From Humulus lupulus (taxonomy: Eukaryota; Streptophyta; Magnoliopsida; Rosales; Cannabaceae), in the NCBI RefSeq assembly GCF_963169125.1, contig NC_084793.1, forward strand, positions 226,966,360 to 227,030,359: a stretch of 64,000 bases of DNA, given 5' to 3'. Below, piece after piece: positions 63,315-64,000 of the stretch. Positions within the stretch are counted from its first letter, which is position 1. Every line of letters begins with the position of its first letter. The notes beneath the pieces were generated by a model. The model did no database searches and was not told where the DNA came from. It saw only the letters and a list, made by a program, of their open reading frames with translations. A program made the position numbers and the translations under genes.

Positions 63315-63760
63315 CTTTAATAAAAGAAATTAATGATAGATTTTATAATTTCAGTTTTATCATCTATTATTACTATTAATTAATTGATACAAAAACTCTT
63401 TCCCATATAAACGAATATTTTATATTTTGCTATTATATTTTATGTATATATTACCTAGTGATTATTAATAATTAATAAATAAAAGACTAATGAATTTTTT
63501 TATTATTATACTACATGTAATTGTATTTATCGTGTTATGGTATCATTTGTTGCAACATTTATTTTGCATATTTAAATGTTCTTCGTATTTTAATCACGTC
63601 AAGTTTTTCTATGTTACATCATTCACTTTGTTTGTTCTGTCATTTGTCCAATTGGGCATTGTATAGATCGTATTTTCAGAAATGACTAGATAACATGATG
63701 CGGCATGCATGCCCTATTATATATATTTCCTATTTCGTTTTGCTACTTGCATTTTTTGCA
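63315..63760. other. AT-rich intergenic or intron-like DNA
   Basis: No feature recognised. If the exon that follows is real, the last part is an intron ending CATTTTTTGCAG. Confidence 0.4.
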
Positions 63761-63761
63761 G

Positions 63762-63914
63762 CTGAAAAGTGCTACCCAAGAAAACATCTCAGAAAAAAGG
63801 TTTGAAACTTTTAAAGCTTCATTGTGTTTACTTAAGGCTTTGGTAGTTGCTTCATCATCCATGTTGTCCATGTTTTCACCAGTTGACAAGTGGCCGTCAT
63901 TAGAGAGTAATTAG
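63762..63914 (+). CDS. Possible terminal exon of an unidentified gene
   Basis: After the acceptor CATTTTTTGCAG an open frame reads LKSATQENISEKRFETFKAS, then LCLLKALVVASSSMLSMFSP and ends at TAG 63912-63914. The base composition is richer in GC than the surroundings, and amphipathic character suggests real protein. I do not recognise the family, and no upstream exon is seen. Confidence 0.35.
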   Translation: MKSATQENISEKRFETFKASLCLLKALVVASSSMLSMFSPVDKWPSLESN

Positions 63915-64000
63915 GCTTCTCGGGCCCTGAGAGTTTATGTGGAACTCGCCCGACCTACTCGGGTCATAGGCTATTCGTAGTGGTTATGCTCCACCCCCGA
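63915..64000. other. GC-richer tail at the window edge
   Basis: Composition changes to GC-rich (CTCGCCCGACCTACTCGGGT). It may be the start of another repeat, but too little is visible. Confidence 0.3.

Overview
This is a nuclear window from a flowering plant, probably a eudicot. The evidence is spliceosomal introns with GT-AG (and one GC-AG) junctions, plant-type F-box/kelch, plastid lysyl-tRNA synthetase, cytosolic GAPDH and thiolase sequences, and Tekay, Tat and Ty1/copia LTR retrotransposons. I cannot name the species. Almost everything here is transposable-element DNA nested several layers deep. The target-site duplications (TSDs) are largely intact, so the insertion history can be read directly.

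Layout. (1) 1-6571: a decayed Tekay-type Ty3/gypsy element on the minus strand, with its 3' LTR cut by the window edge. (2) 6572-11397: a fragment of a second minus-strand gypsy element (internal part, primer-binding site, LTR) split by a 2389-bp solo LTR with TSD GCCAC. (3) 12328-27325: a nest of terminal-inverted-repeat elements. Two roughly 360-bp inverted arms flank a cluster of four foldback MITEs. An 11.6-kb CACTA element (13126-24753, TSD ATA) sits inside the first MITE. It carries same-strand, intron-containing fragments of at least six unrelated host genes (plastid LysRS, a paladin-like protein, CCT8, ornithine aminotransferase, acetoacetyl-CoA thiolase, cytosolic GAPDH) plus one unidentified pair of exons. 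Two further MITEs with 9-bp TSDs lie in this nest. (4) 27748-28926: an F-box/kelch gene on the minus strand with one in-frame stop, the only host gene locus here that does not sit inside a transposon. (5) 29740-62126: a Ty1/copia element (TSD GTTCT) swollen to 32 kb by two Tat-type gypsy elements, 33110-50528 (TSD CAAGG, minus strand, itself holding a solo LTR with TSD GTCCT) and 52296-61374 (TSD CTATG, plus strand). (6) 62132-64000: AT-rich DNA with two inverted copies of a 0.24-kb MITE and a possible terminal exon of an unidentified gene.

How the parts relate. The gene fragments in the CACTA element all read the same way and keep their splice sites, so one promoter could yield a chimeric spliced RNA. 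The LysRS part stays open over seven exons before the frame closes. The two Tat elements each carry an antisense, intron-containing gene between pol and the 3' LTR. They have lost complementary parts: the first has gag, protease, RT and RNase H remnants but no integrase, while the second has an apparently intact integrase core but nothing upstream of it. Premature stops in the older retroelements fall mostly where CAG, CAA or TGG would be expected, as produced by deamination of methylated cytosines.
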